Program-made: the position numbers and the translations under genes
Shown here: positions 38,189 to 47,249 of the stretch, piece by piece
Layout of the letters: the number at the start of each line of letters is the position of its first letter
How positions within the stretch are numbered: position 1 is the first letter of the stretch
The notes under the pieces: generated by a model
What the model was told of the DNA's origin: nothing
What the model saw: only the letters and a program-made list of their open reading frames with translations
Database searches by the model: none
Assembly: GCF_036241575.1 (NCBI RefSeq)
Contig: NZ_CP108455.1
Location: forward strand, 5,335,501 to 5,399,500
From: Streptomyces sp. NBC_01267
GTDB lineage: Bacteria; Actinomycetota; Actinomycetes; Streptomycetales; Streptomycetaceae
Reading direction: 5' to 3'
DNA: 64,000 bases

Positions 38189-38584
38189 TCAAGCCTTCTT
38201 GGTCTCCCAGAAGATCTTGTCGATCTGGGCGATGTAGTCCAGCGCCTTCTGGCCCGTGGCCGGGTCCGTCGAGCCCTTCGCCGCCGACAGCGCCTTCAGG
38301 GCGTCGTTGACGAGCTGGTGCAGCTCGGGGTACTTCTCGAAGTGCGGGGGCTTGAAGTAGTCGCTCCAGAGCACCGAGACGTGGTGCTTGGCGAGCTCGG
38401 CCCGCTCTTCCTTGATGACCGTGGCGCGGGCCCGGAAGTGCGGGTCCTCGTTGGCCTGGTACTTCTCCTGAACGGCCTTGACCGACTCGGCCTCGATGCG
38501 GGCCTGGGCCGGGTCGTACACACCGCAGGGGAGGTCGCAGTGGGCGCTGACCTTCACCTTGGGGGCAAACAGGCGGGAAAGCAT
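38189..38584 (-). CDS. sodN: Nickel superoxide dismutase
   Basis: 131 residues including a 14-residue leader MLSRLFAPKVKVSA that is removed to expose His1 of the nickel hook HCDLPCGVY, which is intact. Converts superoxide to H2O2 and O2; hexameric four-helix bundle. GGAAGGA before ATG 38584. Divergent from sodX, whose product performs the leader cleavage. Expression in Streptomyces depends on nickel. Confidence 0.98.
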   Translation of the reverse strand: MLSRLFAPKVKVSAHCDLPCGVYDPAQARIEAESVKAVQEKYQANEDPHFRARATVIKEERAELAKHHVSVLWSDYFKPPHFEKYPELHQLVNDALKALSAAKGSTDPATGQKALDYIAQIDKIFWETKKA

Positions 38585-38726
38585 GGAGCTGTCCTTCCTC
38601 GTGATCGTCTTCTCTGGTGGGACATTACTCCGTGAGAGGCCCGAATTCGCGAGTGCCCCCAGGGGCTTAGGACAAAAGTCCAGGGCCAGTATGGGACTGG
38701 TGGACGATCGGACCGGGAGATGTCGG

Positions 38727-39152
38727 ATGACGGATCAGGGGCGGGACAAGCGGCGCCCATTGGGTGTGGCCGAGGTGACGGGCCCGTCCATGGTGCCCAC
38801 TCTGCTGCAGGGGGACCAGCTGTTGGTGCATTACGGCGCGGCGCTGCGGGCGGGTGATGTGGCCGTGCTCTGCCACCCGTTGCAGCAGGATCTGCTGATC
38901 GTGAAGCGGCTGATCGAGCGCCGTGAGGGCGGGTGGTGGGTGCTCGGGGACAGTTCGGCGGCCGAGGCGATGGACAGCCGGGCGTTCGGCACGGTCCCCG
39001 ACGAGCTGCTGCTGGGGCGGGTGCGGGCCAGGTACCGGCCGCTCATGCCGGGCCGTCAGCGCTCGGCCGGGGTGCTGCTCTCCTGGCTGCTGTCGGCGGT
39101 GCGGCCGGTAGCGGCCGACCGGGACGTCTCCAGGCGTTTGCGCGCACGGTAG
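38727..39152 (+). CDS. sodX: SodX, nickel-SOD maturation protease
   Basis: 141 residues, signal-peptidase S24/S26-like: catalytic Ser in TGPSMVPTL and Lys in LLIVKRLIERR. Known to process the SodN leader. ATG 38727 has GGGAG 7 bases upstream. The last 32 codons overlap, tail to tail, the CGNR gene by 97 bases; the C-terminus (VLLSWLLSAVRPVAADRDVSRRLRAR) has one hydrophobic stretch. Confidence 0.93.
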   Translation: MTDQGRDKRRPLGVAEVTGPSMVPTLLQGDQLLVHYGAALRAGDVAVLCHPLQQDLLIVKRLIERREGGWWVLGDSSAAEAMDSRAFGTVPDELLLGRVRARYRPLMPGRQRSAGVLLSWLLSAVRPVAADRDVSRRLRAR

Positions 39153-39685
39153 GCGGCCACATTGGCGCGGGTCGCGCAGCGGTCCGAGCAGTAGCGGCGT
39201 GAGCGGTTGGTCGAGGTGTCGAGGTAGGCGTTGCGGCACGGCGCTGCCTCGCACAGGCCGAGCCGGTCCACGCCGTACTCGGTGAGGTGGAAGGCGAGCC
39301 CCATCGAGGCGATGGCCGCGTAGCCGGACGTCGCGTTGGAGGGGTGGTCGGCGAGGTGCATGTGCCAGAGCGGCCTGCCGTCCTCGTCGCGGTGGTCGTG
39401 GCCGGAGACCTGCGGGGAGACCGGGAACTCCATCAGCAGTGAGTTGAGGAGGTCCACGGCCAGGGTCTCGTCCCCGGCGTCCGCCGCCTCGAACACGGCG
39501 CGCAGTCGGCCGCGTACCGAGCGGAAGCGTGTGACGTCGGCGTCCGTGGCGCGGCGGGCCGCCGACCCGTTCGCGCCGAACAGCTCGCGCACCGCGTCGA
39601 CCGTGGTGAGGGAGTCCTTGTTCCGGGCCGGCTCCTCGCTGTTGACCAGGCGCACGGCGTAGTCCGAGTAATAGGCCAGTTCCAC
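39056..39685 (-). CDS. ABATE/CGNR zinc-finger protein
   Basis: 209 residues. N-terminal ABATE domain (YYSDYAVRLVNSEEPARNKDSL) and C-terminal CGNR-type treble clef, here C-x4-C...YCSDRCATRANVAAYRAR. Probable transcriptional regulator. GTG 39685 with AAGGA 7 bases upstream. Its C-terminal 30 or so residues (SAATGRTADSSQESSTPAER end) lie in the 97-base overlap with sodX and look unstructured. Confidence 0.87.
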   Translation of the reverse strand: MELAYYSDYAVRLVNSEEPARNKDSLTTVDAVRELFGANGSAARRATDADVTRFRSVRGRLRAVFEAADAGDETLAVDLLNSLLMEFPVSPQVSGHDHRDEDGRPLWHMHLADHPSNATSGYAAIASMGLAFHLTEYGVDRLGLCEAAPCRNAYLDTSTNRSRRYCSDRCATRANVAAYRARKRLETSRSAATGRTADSSQESSTPAER

Positions 39686-39869
39686 TTGTAGTCCTTACGG
39701 GGGCGGTCTAAGGTCGAGCGCAGCTGACGTAATGACTGCTACGACTTCGAGGGTATTACGTACGGGTGCTTTCCCTCTGGCGCGGACCAGGTGGAAGGCG
39801 CTGGCGGAAACGACGGCGGAAACGACGGCGATGACGATGCCGGGGAGAGTGACGGAGACGGTGACGGAC

Positions 39870-40631
39870 ATGACGACGGACGTGACGGGTACGGACTGGC
39901 GGTCCTGGCAGGCGAGCTGGGACCGTCAGCAGGAGTGGTACATGCCGGACCGCGAGGAACGGTTCAGGGTCATGCTGGACATGGTCGAGGCCCTGGTGGG
40001 CCCCGAACCGCGCGTACTCGATCTGGCATGCGGTACGGGAAGTATCACGGACCGGCTGCTCAAGCGGTTCCCGGGAGCGACCAGTACCGGCGTCGATCTC
40101 GACCCGGCCCTGCTCACGATCGCCGAGGGGTACTTCGCCGGTGACGCGCGCGTCACGTTCGTCACCGCCGATCTGAAGGACCCCGGCTGGGTGGACCGGC
40201 TGCCGCACCGGAGTTACGACGCGGTGCTGACGGCCACCGCGCTGCACTGGCTGCACAGCGAGCCGCTCGCCGCGCTGTACGGGCAGCTCGGCGGCCTGGT
40301 CAGGGACGGCGGGGTCTTCATGAACGCCGACCACATGATCGACGACGAGACCCCGCGGATCAACGCGGCCGAACGGTCCCGGCGCCATGCGGCCATGGAA
40401 CGTGCCAAGGCGTCCGGCGCGGTCGACTGGGCCGCCTGGTGGGCGCTCGCGGCCGAGGACCCGGCCCTCGCCGGGCCGACCGCGGAACGGTTCGAGATCT
40501 ACGGCGAGCACGCGGACGGCGACCAGCCGTCGGCGCGGTGGCACGCGCGGACCCTGCGCGAGGCCGGGTTCGGCGAGGCGCGGCCCGTCTGGGCCTCGCC
40601 CTCGGACACGCTGCTGCTCGCGCTGAAATAG
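39870..40631 (+). CDS. SAM-dependent methyltransferase
   Basis: 253 residues, class I fold: VLDLACGTGSITDRLL (SAM loop), GVDLDPALL (acidic end of beta-2), then DAVLTATALHWL. Substrate unknown. Start uncertain: several in-frame GTG/ATG codons (39849, 39861, 39870) in a Thr/Asp-rich leader; ATG 39870 has GGAGA 12 bases upstream. The last four codons and stop are the first unit of a 15-base tandem repeat. Confidence 0.85.
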   Translation: MTTDVTGTDWRSWQASWDRQQEWYMPDREERFRVMLDMVEALVGPEPRVLDLACGTGSITDRLLKRFPGATSTGVDLDPALLTIAEGYFAGDARVTFVTADLKDPGWVDRLPHRSYDAVLTATALHWLHSEPLAALYGQLGGLVRDGGVFMNADHMIDDETPRINAAERSRRHAAMERAKASGAVDWAAWWALAAEDPALAGPTAERFEIYGEHADGDQPSARWHARTLREAGFGEARPVWASPSDTLLLALK

Positions 40632-40690
40632 CTCGCGCTGAAATAGCTCGCGCGGAAGTAGCTCCTGCGGAAGGAGCTCGCGCCGGAGTA
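40616..40690 (+). repeat. 15-base tandem repeat spanning a stop codon
   Basis: Five units of GCTCGCGCTGAAATA type. Units 1 and 2 are identical, units 3-5 increasingly different. Unit 1 encodes the end of the methyltransferase; with the next base it supplies the TAG stop. Confidence 0.9.
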
Positions 40691-40699
40691 GCCGGGCGG

Positions 40700-40740
40700 C
40701 ACGGGGAGGGGCGGTACGGGCCGTACCGCCCCTCCCCGTG
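40700..40740. terminator. Bidirectional terminator after methyltransferase and ABC ATPase genes
   Basis: A 20-base perfect stem (40700-40719 with 40721-40740) with a nearly closed centre; ends 8 bases from the ATPase stop codon. Confidence 0.88.
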
Positions 40741-40747
40741 ACCGCGG

Positions 40748-41509
40748 CTACAGCACCTTCGACAGGAACGACTTCGTCCGGTCGTGCTGGGGGTTGGTCA
40801 GGACGTCCCGCGGGTGGCCCGACTCGACGACCACGCCGTCGTCCATGAAGACCAGCGCGTCACCCACCTCGCGGGCGAAGCCCATCTCGTGCGTCACGAC
40901 GATCATCGTCATGCCGTCCTCGGCCAGTCCGCGCATGACGTCCAGGACGTCACCCACCAGCTCCGGGTCGAGCGCCGACGTCGGCTCGTCGAAGAGCATC
41001 AGCTTCGGCTCCATCGCCAGCGCGCGGGCGATCGCCACCCGCTGCTGCTGGCCGCCGGAGAGCTGGGTCGGATAGCTCGCCGCCTTGTCGGACAGCCCGA
41101 CCCGGTCGAGCAGCCGCTCCGCACGGGCCCGCGCCACCGCCTTCGCCTCACCGCGCACCTGGACCGGTGCCTCCATGACGTTCTCGATGGCCGTCATGTG
41201 CGGGAAGAGGTTGAACCGCTGGAAGACCATGCCGATGTCCCGGCGCTTCAGGGCGACCTCGCTGTCCTTCAACTCGTAGAGTTTCCCGCCCTTCTGGCGG
41301 TAGCCCACCAGGTCCCCGTCGACGTACAGCCGCCCGGCGTTGACCTTCTCCAGGTGGTTGATGCACCGCAGGAACGTCGACTTCCCCGAACCGGACGGGC
41401 CGATCAGACAGAAGACCTCCCGCGGGGCGACCTCCAGGTCGATCCCCTTGAGGATGTGCGCGGCACCGAAGGACTTGTGGACGCCTTCGGCCTTCACCAT
41501 CGCCGTCAT
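40748..41509 (-). CDS. Amino-acid ABC transporter ATPase
   Basis: 253 residues, polar amino acid uptake type. Walker [11 protein letters not shown]-loop [11 protein letters not shown], signature LSGGQQQR, Walker [15 protein letters not shown], and switch His in VTHEM are all intact. The start overlaps the permease stop (ATGA). Last gene of the three-gene importer operon. Confidence 0.95.
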   Translation of the reverse strand: MTAMVKAEGVHKSFGAAHILKGIDLEVAPREVFCLIGPSGSGKSTFLRCINHLEKVNAGRLYVDGDLVGYRQKGGKLYELKDSEVALKRRDIGMVFQRFNLFPHMTAIENVMEAPVQVRGEAKAVARARAERLLDRVGLSDKAASYPTQLSGGQQQRVAIARALAMEPKLMLFDEPTSALDPELVGDVLDVMRGLAEDGMTMIVVTHEMGFAREVGDALVFMDDGVVVESGHPRDVLTNPQHDRTKSFLSKVL

Positions 41510-42444
41510 GCGGACACCCCCGAGCGGTTGCTGAACGACCCCAGATTCGCCTTGATCCGCTGCAACGGGGTCAGTGGCAGGCTGCGGCTGGAGCCGCGTG
41601 CGTAGTACCGCTCCAGATAGAACTGACCGATGGAGAACACCGTCGTCAGCACCAGGTACCAGGCGGCGGCCAGGAACAGCATCTCGACCGCGGCCCCGGA
41701 CGTCTGCCCGATGTCCTGGGCGGTGCGCAGCAGTTCGTAGAACTGCACCGCCGCGACCAGCGAGGTGGTCTTCAGCATGTTGATGACCTCGTTGCCCGTC
41801 GGCGGCACGATGACGCGCATCGCCTGCGGGACGACGATCCGGCGCAGCGTCTTGGCGTGGCTCATGCCGAGTGCGTGCGCCGCCTCGGTCTGGCCCTCGT
41901 CGACCGCGAGCAGGCCCGCCCGGCAGATCTCCGCCATGTACGCGGCCTCGTTCAGCCCGAGCCCGAGCAGCGCCGTCAGCAGCGGCGTCATGAAGCTCGA
42001 CCAGTAGTCCTTGTAGATCGGGCCGAGGTTGATGTACTCGAAGACCAGGCCCAGGTTGAACCAGACCATCAGCTGGACGAGGACCGGGGTGCCCCGGAAG
42101 AACCAGATGTAGAACCACGAGATCGACGAGGTCACCGGGTTCTTGGACAGCCGCATCACGGCCAGCACGATGCCGCCGACGATGCCGATCGCCATGGAGA
42201 GCACGGTGAGCAGCAGGGTCTGGCCGACACCGTGGATGATCCGGTGGTCGAAGAAGAAGTCGGGGATCGCCGACCAGTTGATCTTTCCCTGGGAGAATGC
42301 GTAGACGATCGCCACGAGCACGGCGATGGCGACGACCGCGGCGACGTACCTCCCGTAGTGCCGGACCGGGATGGCCCTGATGGCCTCCGAGGGTCCGGCG
42401 GGCCGCGCGTCGACGGGGCCCACCTTTTCCATGTCAGCAGTCAT
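41506..42444 (-). CDS. Amino-acid ABC transporter permease
   Basis: 312 residues, HisMQ-type: N-terminal cytoplasmic stretch, about five helices, and the family motif [19 protein letters not shown] followed by EAAHALGMS (EAA loop). AGAGGT before ATG 42444. Only one permease gene is present, so the channel is probably a homodimer. Confidence 0.94.
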   Translation of the reverse strand: MTADMEKVGPVDARPAGPSEAIRAIPVRHYGRYVAAVVAIAVLVAIVYAFSQGKINWSAIPDFFFDHRIIHGVGQTLLLTVLSMAIGIVGGIVLAVMRLSKNPVTSSISWFYIWFFRGTPVLVQLMVWFNLGLVFEYINLGPIYKDYWSSFMTPLLTALLGLGLNEAAYMAEICRAGLLAVDEGQTEAAHALGMSHAKTLRRIVVPQAMRVIVPPTGNEVINMLKTTSLVAAVQFYELLRTAQDIGQTSGAAVEMLFLAAAWYLVLTTVFSIGQFYLERYYARGSSRSLPLTPLQRIKANLGSFSNRSGVSA

Positions 42445-42473
42445 GGGTGATACCTCTCAGCGCCGGTGTCCGG

Positions 42474-43430
42474 TCAGGATCCGCCGTTGATCTTGGCAGA
42501 GGTGACCGCGCCCTGCTCGGCACCCCACTTGGCCAGGATCTTGTCGTACTCACCGTTCTTGATGATGGCGTCCATCGCCTGCTGGATCGCCTTGGTGAGC
42601 TGGTCGTTGCCCTTGGCGACGGCGATGCCGTACGGCGCGGCCTGGACCGTGGGGCCGACGATCTGGAAGTCCTTGCCGCCGCCCGAGGTCTTCACCGCGT
42701 ACGCGGCGATGGGGGAGTCGGCGGAACCGGCGTCGGCGCCGCCCGAGCGCAGCCGGGTCTGGGCCTGCTGGTCGTCGTCGAACGGCTGGATGGTCAGCTT
42801 CTTGCCGGCCGGACACTTCTTCGCCTGGGCCTTGGCGAGATCGTGGGAGACCGTGCCGCGCTCCATGACGATCGTCTTGCCGCAGAGGTCCGCCCAGGAC
42901 TTGATGCCCTCGTCCTTGCCCTTCTGCGTGTAGATCGAGACACCGGCGGAGTAGTAGTCGACGAAGTCGACGCCCTCACCGACCTTCTTGCCGTCCGAGA
43001 TGCCGTTCTGCCGGTCCTTGGTGTCGGTCATCGCGGACATCGCGACGTCGTAGCGCTTGGCGCGCAGACCGGTCACCAGCGTGTCGAACGTGCCGTTCTC
43101 GAACTCGAACTTCACCCCGAGCTGCTTGCCGAGCGCCGCGCCCAGGTCCGGGTCGATGCCCGCGACCTTGCCGGAACTGTCCTTGAACTCGACGGGTGCG
43201 TAAGCGATGTCGGAGCCGACCTTGACGACGCCCTTCGCCTTGATGTCCTGCGGCAGCAGATGGCCGAGCGGCGCGCCGCCGCCCTTGACCGTCTCCGAGC
43301 CCTTGGGCGCGTCGTTCTTGGTCTGGTCGCCGCAGCCGGTCAGCAGCAGGGCGCCGGCGACCGCGATGGCGCCGACCGCGGCCGTCCGGGACTTCATTGC
43401 GGTCGTGCGGCGCGTGGAGCGTGCGGTCAT
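42474..43430 (-). CDS. Amino-acid ABC transporter substrate-binding lipoprotein
   Basis: 318 residues. Lipoprotein signal ending LLLTGC. Family 3 binding-protein fold (VGSDIAYAPVEFKDSSGKVAGIDPDLG; AKRYDVAMSAMTDTKDRQ; YGIAVAKGNDQL). Ligand probably a polar amino acid such as glutamine or an acidic one; not decidable here. ATG 43430 has GGAGGA 8 bases upstream. First gene of the importer operon. Confidence 0.92.
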   Translation of the reverse strand: MTARSTRRTTAMKSRTAAVGAIAVAGALLLTGCGDQTKNDAPKGSETVKGGGAPLGHLLPQDIKAKGVVKVGSDIAYAPVEFKDSSGKVAGIDPDLGAALGKQLGVKFEFENGTFDTLVTGLRAKRYDVAMSAMTDTKDRQNGISDGKKVGEGVDFVDYYSAGVSIYTQKGKDEGIKSWADLCGKTIVMERGTVSHDLAKAQAKKCPAGKKLTIQPFDDDQQAQTRLRSGGADAGSADSPIAAYAVKTSGGGKDFQIVGPTVQAAPYGIAVAKGNDQLTKAIQQAMDAIIKNGEYDKILAKWGAEQGAVTSAKINGGS

Positions 43431-43953
43431 GGCGAGGGTCCTCCGGCGGATCGTGGATACCGATGCAGGAGCCGCGACCCCACGTTGACGGGGAGTCGCG
43501 ACCATGTGGTTACGGCATCTTGCCAGCCCGACTGGTCCGTTCAGGTGGCTGGGCATGTCAAAATCGGGTAACGGGTCACCCCCGTTCCCTCATTGGCCGG
43601 TACGACAGCACCGGACCATCTGCTGGAACGCGCACCTTCCGCCGGAGAATCTCCGGCCGTGCCGACGCGTGGACCCAGTTCGTGGCACCCGGACGACGGG
43701 CCCGAATATCCCGCTATGAGTCACGTCATCGAGTCGATTTGGACTCGTCCGTGGTGCGGTCCATCCGGTAGAACAGACGGTTACACCCCTCATCCGGGGC
43801 TCAGGGCGCGTGTGCGGCGCGCCCGCGCGTATGTACCTCCCCCCGCCCGGCGGGCCAACCGGCCGGCGCGGGGCACGTACGCGGTGCCCGCCCACCCCTC
43901 CTCAACCAGGAGTGGCCACCCTCAACTGATGAAGACTTAAGGGGTCACAACCA
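43431..43953. other. Intergenic region between ABC importer and malic enzyme
   Basis: 523 bases without a supportable gene. On the minus strand a TTGACA lies at 43561-43556, a possible -35 for the importer, but no good -10 follows. An AAGGGG ribosome site for malic enzyme ends it. Confidence 0.5.
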
Positions 43954-45168
43954 ATGGCAGCGGAGATCATCAATCCTCGCAGCGACAGCTACACCTCTTC
44001 CTCGCACGACGAGGAGCCCTTCGATCCGGCCTTCGCGCTGCATCGCGGCGGCAAGATGGCCATTCAGGCCACGGTGCCGGTGCGCGACCGGGACGACCTG
44101 TCCCTCGCGTACACGCCCGGCGTGGCGAAGGTGTGCAGCGCCATCGCCGAGAACCCGGAACTCGTCCACGAGTACACCTGGAAGTCGCAGGTCGTGGCGG
44201 TCGTGACGGACGGCACCGCGGTGCTGGGGCTCGGCGACATCGGCCCGGAGGCGTCCCTTCCCGTGATGGAGGGGAAGGCCATCCTGTTCAAGCAGTTCGG
44301 CGGTGTCGACGCCGTTCCGATCGCGCTGGCGACCACCGACACCGACGAGATCATCGAGACCGTGGTGCGCCTCGCGCCCTCCTTCGGGGGCGTCAACCTG
44401 GAGGACATCTCCGCGCCGCGCTGCTTCGAGATCGAACGCAGGCTCCAGGAACAGCTGGACATTCCGGTCTTCCACGACGACCAGCACGGCACCGCCGTCG
44501 TCACCCTGGCCGCCCTGCGCAACGCGGCGACGCTCACCGGGCGTTCGCTGGGCCAGCTGCGCGCGGTCATCTCGGGCGCGGGCGCGGCGGGTGTCGCGAT
44601 CGCGAGGATCCTCGTCGAGGCGGGCATCGGCGATGTCGCGGTGTGCGACCGCAGGGGCATCGTCTCGGCGGACCGCGAGGACCTGACCGACATCAAGCGT
44701 GAGGTCGCGGGCTTCACGAACAAGGCCGGTCTGGTGGGCCCGCTGGAGACGGCGATGTCCGGTGCGGACGTGTTCATCGGGGTCTCGGGCGGTACGGTCC
44801 CCGAGCCGGCCGTCGCCTCGATGGCCGAGGGTGCGTTCATCTTCGCGATGGCCAACCCGAACCCGGAGATCCATCCCACGGTCGCGAGCAAGTACGCGGC
44901 GGTCGTCGCCACCGGGCGCAGTGACTTCCCGAACCAGATCAACAACGTGCTGGCGTTCCCCGGCATCTTCGCCGGGGCGCTGCAGGTGCGGGCCTCCCGG
45001 ATCACGGAGGGCATGAAGCTCGCCGCAGCCGAGGCGCTGGCCGCCGTGGTGGCCGACGAGCTGACCCCGGAGTGCGTGATTCCGTCGCCGTTCGACGAGC
45101 GGGTCGCCCCGGCGGTCACCGCCGCGGTGGCCGCGGCGGCGCGCGCGGAGGGTGTGGCGAGGCGCTGA
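43954..45168 (+). CDS. Malic enzyme (NAD(P)-dependent oxaloacetate-decarboxylating type)
   Basis: 404 residues, the short bacterial form without a PTA domain. Oxidatively decarboxylates malate to pyruvate. Motifs: YTPGVAKVC (catalytic Tyr region), HDDQHGTAVVTLAA (metal and catalytic site), GAGAAGVAIARIL (nucleotide fold), and ANPNPEIHP. Cofactor choice cannot be told reliably. AAGGGG lies 9 bases before ATG 43954. The terminator follows 5 bases after the stop. Confidence 0.94.
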   Translation: MAAEIINPRSDSYTSSSHDEEPFDPAFALHRGGKMAIQATVPVRDRDDLSLAYTPGVAKVCSAIAENPELVHEYTWKSQVVAVVTDGTAVLGLGDIGPEASLPVMEGKAILFKQFGGVDAVPIALATTDTDEIIETVVRLAPSFGGVNLEDISAPRCFEIERRLQEQLDIPVFHDDQHGTAVVTLAALRNAATLTGRSLGQLRAVISGAGAAGVAIARILVEAGIGDVAVCDRRGIVSADREDLTDIKREVAGFTNKAGLVGPLETAMSGADVFIGVSGGTVPEPAVASMAEGAFIFAMANPNPEIHPTVASKYAAVVATGRSDFPNQINNVLAFPGIFAGALQVRASRITEGMKLAAAEALAAVVADELTPECVIPSPFDERVAPAVTAAVAAAARAEGVARR

Positions 45169-45173
45169 CGGAT

Positions 45174-45197
45174 CCGGGGCCCGTTCGCGGGCCCCGG
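45174..45197 (+). terminator. Terminator after malic enzyme
   Basis: 10-base GC stem CCGGGGCCCG closed by a TTCG tetraloop, an especially stable hairpin. Confidence 0.85.
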
Positions 45198-45334
45198 TCT
45201 CTCCGGCGGGTGCGGCGCACGTCGCACCGGCCGCCCTCCCGCCCCAGGGCGGGGGCCGTTTCTCCGTCGGACGCGGCGCGGGTCACACGCGTGGCCGGTT
45301 CCGCCGGGGTCGGGCGGACCCTAAGGTCGGGTCC

Positions 45335-46300
45335 ATGTTCGCCGCCTACGCAGCCCGCATCGACCGTGCCCACCCGCTCAACGGCCTGGAGCTGGGGGAG
45401 CGTCCGGCCCCCGTGGCCCGCCCCGGCTGGACGACGGTCGACGTCCGGGCCGCCTCCCTGAACCACCACGACCTCTGGTCGCTGCGCGGGGTGGGACTCG
45501 CCGAGGACAAGCTGCCGATGATCCTCGGCTGCGACGCCGCCGGGATCGACCAGGACGGCAACGAGGTCGTGCTGCACTCCGTAGTGGGGCAGACGGGGTA
45601 CGGGGTGGGAGCCGGTGAGAAGCGGTCCATCCTGACCGAGAAGTACCAGGGGACCTTCGCCGAACAGGTCACCGTCCCTGAGTGGAACGTGCTCCGCAAG
45701 CCGAAGGAGCTGACCTTCGAACAGGCCGCCTGCCTGCCCACCGCCTGGCTCACGGCGTACCGCATGCTCTTCACCAACGCCGGGGTGCGGCCCGGCGACT
45801 CCGTACTCGTGCAGGGAGCGGGCGGTGGCGTGGCGACCGCGGCCGTCGTCCTCGGGAAGGCCGCGGGCCTGCGGGTGTACGCCACCAGCCGGGACGCGGC
45901 CAGGCGCGAACGGGCCGTGGAACTGGGCGCGGTGGACGCTTTCGAGCCCGGTGCCCGGCTGCCGGAGCGGGTGGACGCCGTCATCGAGACGGTCGGCGCC
46001 GCGACCTGGTCCCACTCCGTCAAGTCGCTCAAACCGGGCGGAACCCTGGTGATCTCGGGCGCCACCAGCGGCTCGGACCCGGCCTCCGCCGAACTGACCC
46101 GGATCTTCTTCCTGGAGCTCAGGGTCGTCGGTTCGACGATGGGCTCCAAGGACGAGTTGGAGGACCTGCTCGCCTTCTGCGCGGCCACCGGCGTACGGCC
46201 CGTCATCGACGAGGTGCTGCCGCTGGACCGGGCCCGCGAGGGCTTCGAGAAGCTGGCGTCCGGCGAGCAGTTCGGCAAGATCGTGCTGACCTGCCCGTGA
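45335..46300 (+). CDS. Zinc-type alcohol dehydrogenase/quinone oxidoreductase family protein
   Basis: 321 residues, MDR superfamily: N-terminal GroES-like domain (VRAASLNHHDLWSLRGVG), Rossmann loop VQGAGGGVATAAV. Structural and catalytic zinc Cys are mostly absent, so a quinone-reductase-like enzyme is likely. TAAGGT lies 7 bases before ATG 45335, a leaderless start. Followed by the disturbed 46.3-46.5 kb region. Confidence 0.88.
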   Translation: MFAAYAARIDRAHPLNGLELGERPAPVARPGWTTVDVRAASLNHHDLWSLRGVGLAEDKLPMILGCDAAGIDQDGNEVVLHSVVGQTGYGVGAGEKRSILTEKYQGTFAEQVTVPEWNVLRKPKELTFEQAACLPTAWLTAYRMLFTNAGVRPGDSVLVQGAGGGVATAAVVLGKAAGLRVYATSRDAARRERAVELGAVDAFEPGARLPERVDAVIETVGAATWSHSVKSLKPGGTLVISGATSGSDPASAELTRIFFLELRVVGSTMGSKDELEDLLAFCAATGVRPVIDEVLPLDRAREGFEKLASGEQFGKIVLTCP

Positions 46301-46375
46301 CGCGGGGGCGGACCGGCTTGTTCTCGGTGAGTGGGGAGCGAGTGGCCCTTGCGGGGCTGTGCCCCATGGCGCCGA

Positions 46376-46507
46376 TCATCGCCTGGCTACCTCGCTGCGA
46401 GAAAGGGCGCAGGCCGCCAGTCGGCGCTCAACCGCGCTGCGGGCCAGTGCCTTTGCCTGGTTCTCGTTGTCGATGGTGGTCTGCGCGATCACAATCTCGC
46501 TTGTCAT
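46376..46507 (-). pseudogene. cutA: cutA remnant (N-terminal fragment)
   Basis: 43 residues beginning TSEIVIAQTTIDNENQAKAL, then RSAVERRLAAC, which matches the start of CutA1 divalent-cation tolerance proteins (about 105 residues). After LAAC the frame changes to unrelated ALSRSEVARR and stops. A good ribosome site (AGGAGAGG) still precedes ATG 46507. The break near base 46408 marks a deletion or insertion end next to the oxidoreductase gene. Confidence 0.72.
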
Positions 46508-46649
46508 CCAACGCCTCTCCTGGCCGATGCACCGACCCTGCCCAGAGGCGCATAAGTCCTCGAAGATCGCCTGCTCTGCGATAACTGCTCCTCGCGTTCG
46601 TGTCCGATCGCCCTGTCGTTCGTTGCGAAGCCATGGTGGTGATGACTGT

Positions 46650-46871
46650 ATGAAGGGCGATCGGCATCCGAAGCCGGATGTTGAAGCGGCGTTGCGGCGG
46701 GCGGAGAAGGCTGGCCTGAAGGTCAGGCGCGACCAGAATGGGCACCGGTGGGGATACGTACTCTGCTGTCCGTGCTCTGCCAGTACCAAGGTGTGGAGCA
46801 CACCTGCGAATGCAGGCACGGAGGGCAAGAAGATCAATGAATTCACCAGTCGGCACAGCAACTGTGCGTGA
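46650..46871 (+). CDS. HicA-like small protein
   Basis: 73 residues with the HicA toxin layout: helix (KPDVEAALRRAEKAGLKVRR), GHRWGYVLC strand, and a late NEFTSRHSNC. The catalytic His of HicA-type mRNA interferases would be in NGHRWG. It has four Cys (CCPC plus a terminal one) that classical HicA lacks, so it may bind metal. Overlaps the next gene by 8 bases, as toxin-antitoxin pairs do. Confidence 0.65.
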   Translation: MKGDRHPKPDVEAALRRAEKAGLKVRRDQNGHRWGYVLCCPCSASTKVWSTPANAGTEGKKINEFTSRHSNCA

Positions 46872-47115
46872 GTGGCCGTTCGTTCTGTATCCCCAGGAGG
46901 TGCCGACGCAAGAGCAGTCCGACCGTTTCGACCATGCGGAGGCCCTTGCCGGTGGCCAGGTCGGCTGGGAGGAGGACCGGCGCGGCGTTCGGTTCCCGTG
47001 CGTGGTGCCCGCGTCTCATCTGGAGGAGGCCGTGGCATGGGCCGTTGAGCGGCTCGAGGAGTTGGGGTTGCCGATCGCGCGGATCGAGATGCCGCCGTTC
47101 GACCGGGACCAGTGA
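46864..47115 (+). CDS. Partner of the HicA-like protein (unknown family)
   Basis: 83 acidic residues, two helices with VPASHLEEAVAWAVERLEELG. It does not look like HicB (no ribbon-helix-helix or Arc fold evident). GTG 46864 lies inside the end of the preceding gene. Possible antitoxin by position only. Bases 47116-47249 behind it show no gene. Confidence 0.6.
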   Translation: MREWPFVLYPQEVPTQEQSDRFDHAEALAGGQVGWEEDRRGVRFPCVVPASHLEEAVAWAVERLEELGLPIARIEMPPFDRDQ

Positions 47116-47249
47116 AAGTCCATGGAGCGCTGGTAGGGAGGAGCAGCTGGGCAGGCCCTTGCTGTCGCGGTCGAACGCGATCCCGCGGGCCGCACCGCGC
47201 GCCGTCAGCGGGATGACGGCCTGCCCCCTCGTCCTGGCGCCGGAGGCGG

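Noticed and set aside
46428..46856. 142-codon minus frame opposite the HicA-like gene
   Set aside because: No conserved features; the plus-strand pair has overlapping ends and a recognisable fold.
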